A stretch of 51,109 nt of DNA from Cytauxzoon felis (lineage: Eukaryota > Apicomplexa > Aconoidasida > Piroplasmida > Theileriidae), in the NCBI GenBank assembly GCA_020283715.1, contig JAIQCW010000193.1:1-51109 (forward strand). The letters are read 5' to 3'. Numbering within the stretch: the stretch's first letter is position 1; each line of letters starts with the position of its first letter. The notes beneath the pieces were generated by a model. It was not told the origin of the DNA. It was given only the letters and a program-made list of their open reading frames with translations, and ran no database searches. This document shows positions 50,581 through 51,109 of this stretch, in pieces. The translations under genes and the position numbers were made by a program.

Positions 50581-51109
50581 ATGGTAGTATGTGTAAATTG
50601 CGGTGTAGAAGTCAAGAGTCTATTTCATATATATGCTAATAATCAATCATGTCTATCAAAATGTATAAATTGTGGTAATATCTCAGATAAATATGTAGAA
50701 TGGGATTTATCTATTATGATTATAGATTTATTATTATTTAAAATAGAATTATATAGACATTTGGTATATAATCATTCATCTAAACCATTTAATGAACTTA
50801 CAAAATATAAATTACCTAAAATTATACTCAAATTATCATTATTATTCATATCCGCTGTCGCATTAGATTCTTGTAGTATCATCGTCATCAATCAATACTC
50901 TAATAATGCTAATCATTGGTGCCATCAAAAATCACTCAATGAAAATAAAATACTACTCAATACACTCATCAATAACTTCTGGAATTCAATCATCAATCAT
51001 CATAATCCACTCGAGGTCCAATCCAACTCCTTTTCCACTAGGCGTGGAGCCTCTTCTGATTACCTATCTCTAAAGAGTAAAGCCACTCCCGGAGATCGTG
51101 GTGAAGGTA
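50581..51109 (+). CDS. ARV1: ARV1-like sterol/GPI homeostasis protein, 3' end outside the window
   Basis: ARV1 is an ER membrane protein involved in sterol and GPI-precursor handling. The N-terminal ARV1 homology domain is plain: the zinc-binding pair CVNCG at 4-8 and CINCG at 28-32, then DKYVEWDLSIMIIDLLLFK and YRHLVYN. A first membrane segment follows (LPKIILKLSLLFISAVAL). After HHNPLEV at about residue 142 the frame enters a repeat cassette in the exonic sense ([17 protein letters not shown]) and stays open to the window end, so the gene continues beyond 51109. No intron is seen in the visible part. Confidence 0.85.
   Translation, partial: MVVCVNCGVEVKSLFHIYANNQSCLSKCINCGNISDKYVEWDLSIMIIDLLLFKIELYRHLVYNHSSKPFNELTKYKLPKIILKLSLLFISAVALDSCSIIVINQYSNNANHWCHQKSLNENKILLNTLINNFWNSIINHHNPLEVQSNSFSTRRGASSDYLSLKSKATPGDRGEG
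51008..51109 (+). repeat. Cassette copy 37, exonic (ARV1), cut by window end
   Basis: Left arm with CCACTCGAGGTCC end, slot CCACTAGGCGTGG, CTCTAAAGAG and the full GCCAC-TCCCGGAGATC-GTGG hairpin. In frame with ARV1. Confidence 0.85.

Noticed and set aside
1..51109. CRISPR-like repeat array
   Set aside because: The repeats are dispersed, variable in length and hairpin-modular, with no regular spacers and no cas genes; the genome is eukaryotic.
1..51109. LTR or LINE retrotransposon remains
   Set aside because: No reverse transcriptase, integrase, gag, primer-binding site or long terminal repeats were seen; cassettes encode no enzyme.
1..51109. tRNA or rRNA genes
   Set aside because: No tRNA-like cloverleaf with a GGTTCGA-type T arm and no rRNA segment was recognised on either strand by eye.

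Overview
The window is eukaryotic nuclear DNA, very A+T-rich, from an apicomplexan parasite and most likely a piroplasm (Theileria/Cytauxzoon/Babesia group). The evidence is a mix of clear eukaryotic genes (PRP8, U2AF35, proteasome alpha-7, a p47-type UBX protein, ARV1, a SCAMP-like protein, a protein kinase), bacterial-type organelle translation genes with nuclear introns (TypA/BipA, Der/EngA, RF1, bS6), a type II membrane-anchored papain-like protease, and two membrane proteins that resemble FAINT-type piroplasm proteins. Introns are tiny (about 28-68 nt, GTA...TAG) except where a repeat cassette sits inside one, when they grow to roughly 320-570 nt.

Layout. 1-2115: 3' part of a TypA/BipA GTPase (+). 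2528-4225: membrane-anchored cysteine protease (+). 4734-5123: BolA-like (+). 5257-6212: SCAMP-like (-). 6540-8711: secreted, possibly GPI-anchored surface protein (+). 8885-11197: Der/EngA GTPase (+). 11703-18425 (-): a degenerate AAA protein, a five-exon 691-aa secretory protein and a DMT/EamA transporter. 19202-22667: two single-pass membrane proteins on opposite strands. 23062-25175: polytopic membrane protein (-). 25470-26360: fragments that may be an unresolved gene. 27325-35538: PRP8 (-). 35700-38679: proteasome alpha-7 and U2AF35 (-). 39281-42649: a membrane-anchored unknown and a protein kinase (+). 43323-47869: secreted unknown (-), a small unknown (+), a SEP-UBX protein (-) and bS6 (-). 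48183-50425: RF1 (+). 50581 to the end: ARV1 (+, cut by the window edge).

The striking feature is a GC-richer, pseudo-palindromic repeat cassette found at about 37 places (roughly one per 1.4 kb). It lies between genes, inside small introns of both orientations, and inside coding exons. Every exonic copy I could read (PRP8 four, Der two, the surface protein two, the kinase three partial or full, ARV1 one) lies in one orientation and in one open frame, adding near-identical peptides to otherwise conserved proteins. The cassette is a string of short hairpins whose loops are conserved while their stems change on both sides together. By eye the + strand also switches from A/C-rich to G/T-rich at each cassette whatever the gene orientation, as if the cassettes mark replication or repair boundaries. 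I know of no described apicomplexan family with these properties. The closest analogy is the in-frame Rickettsia palindromic elements, or introners. All exon joins below were derived by hand from reading frames and GT/AG sites.
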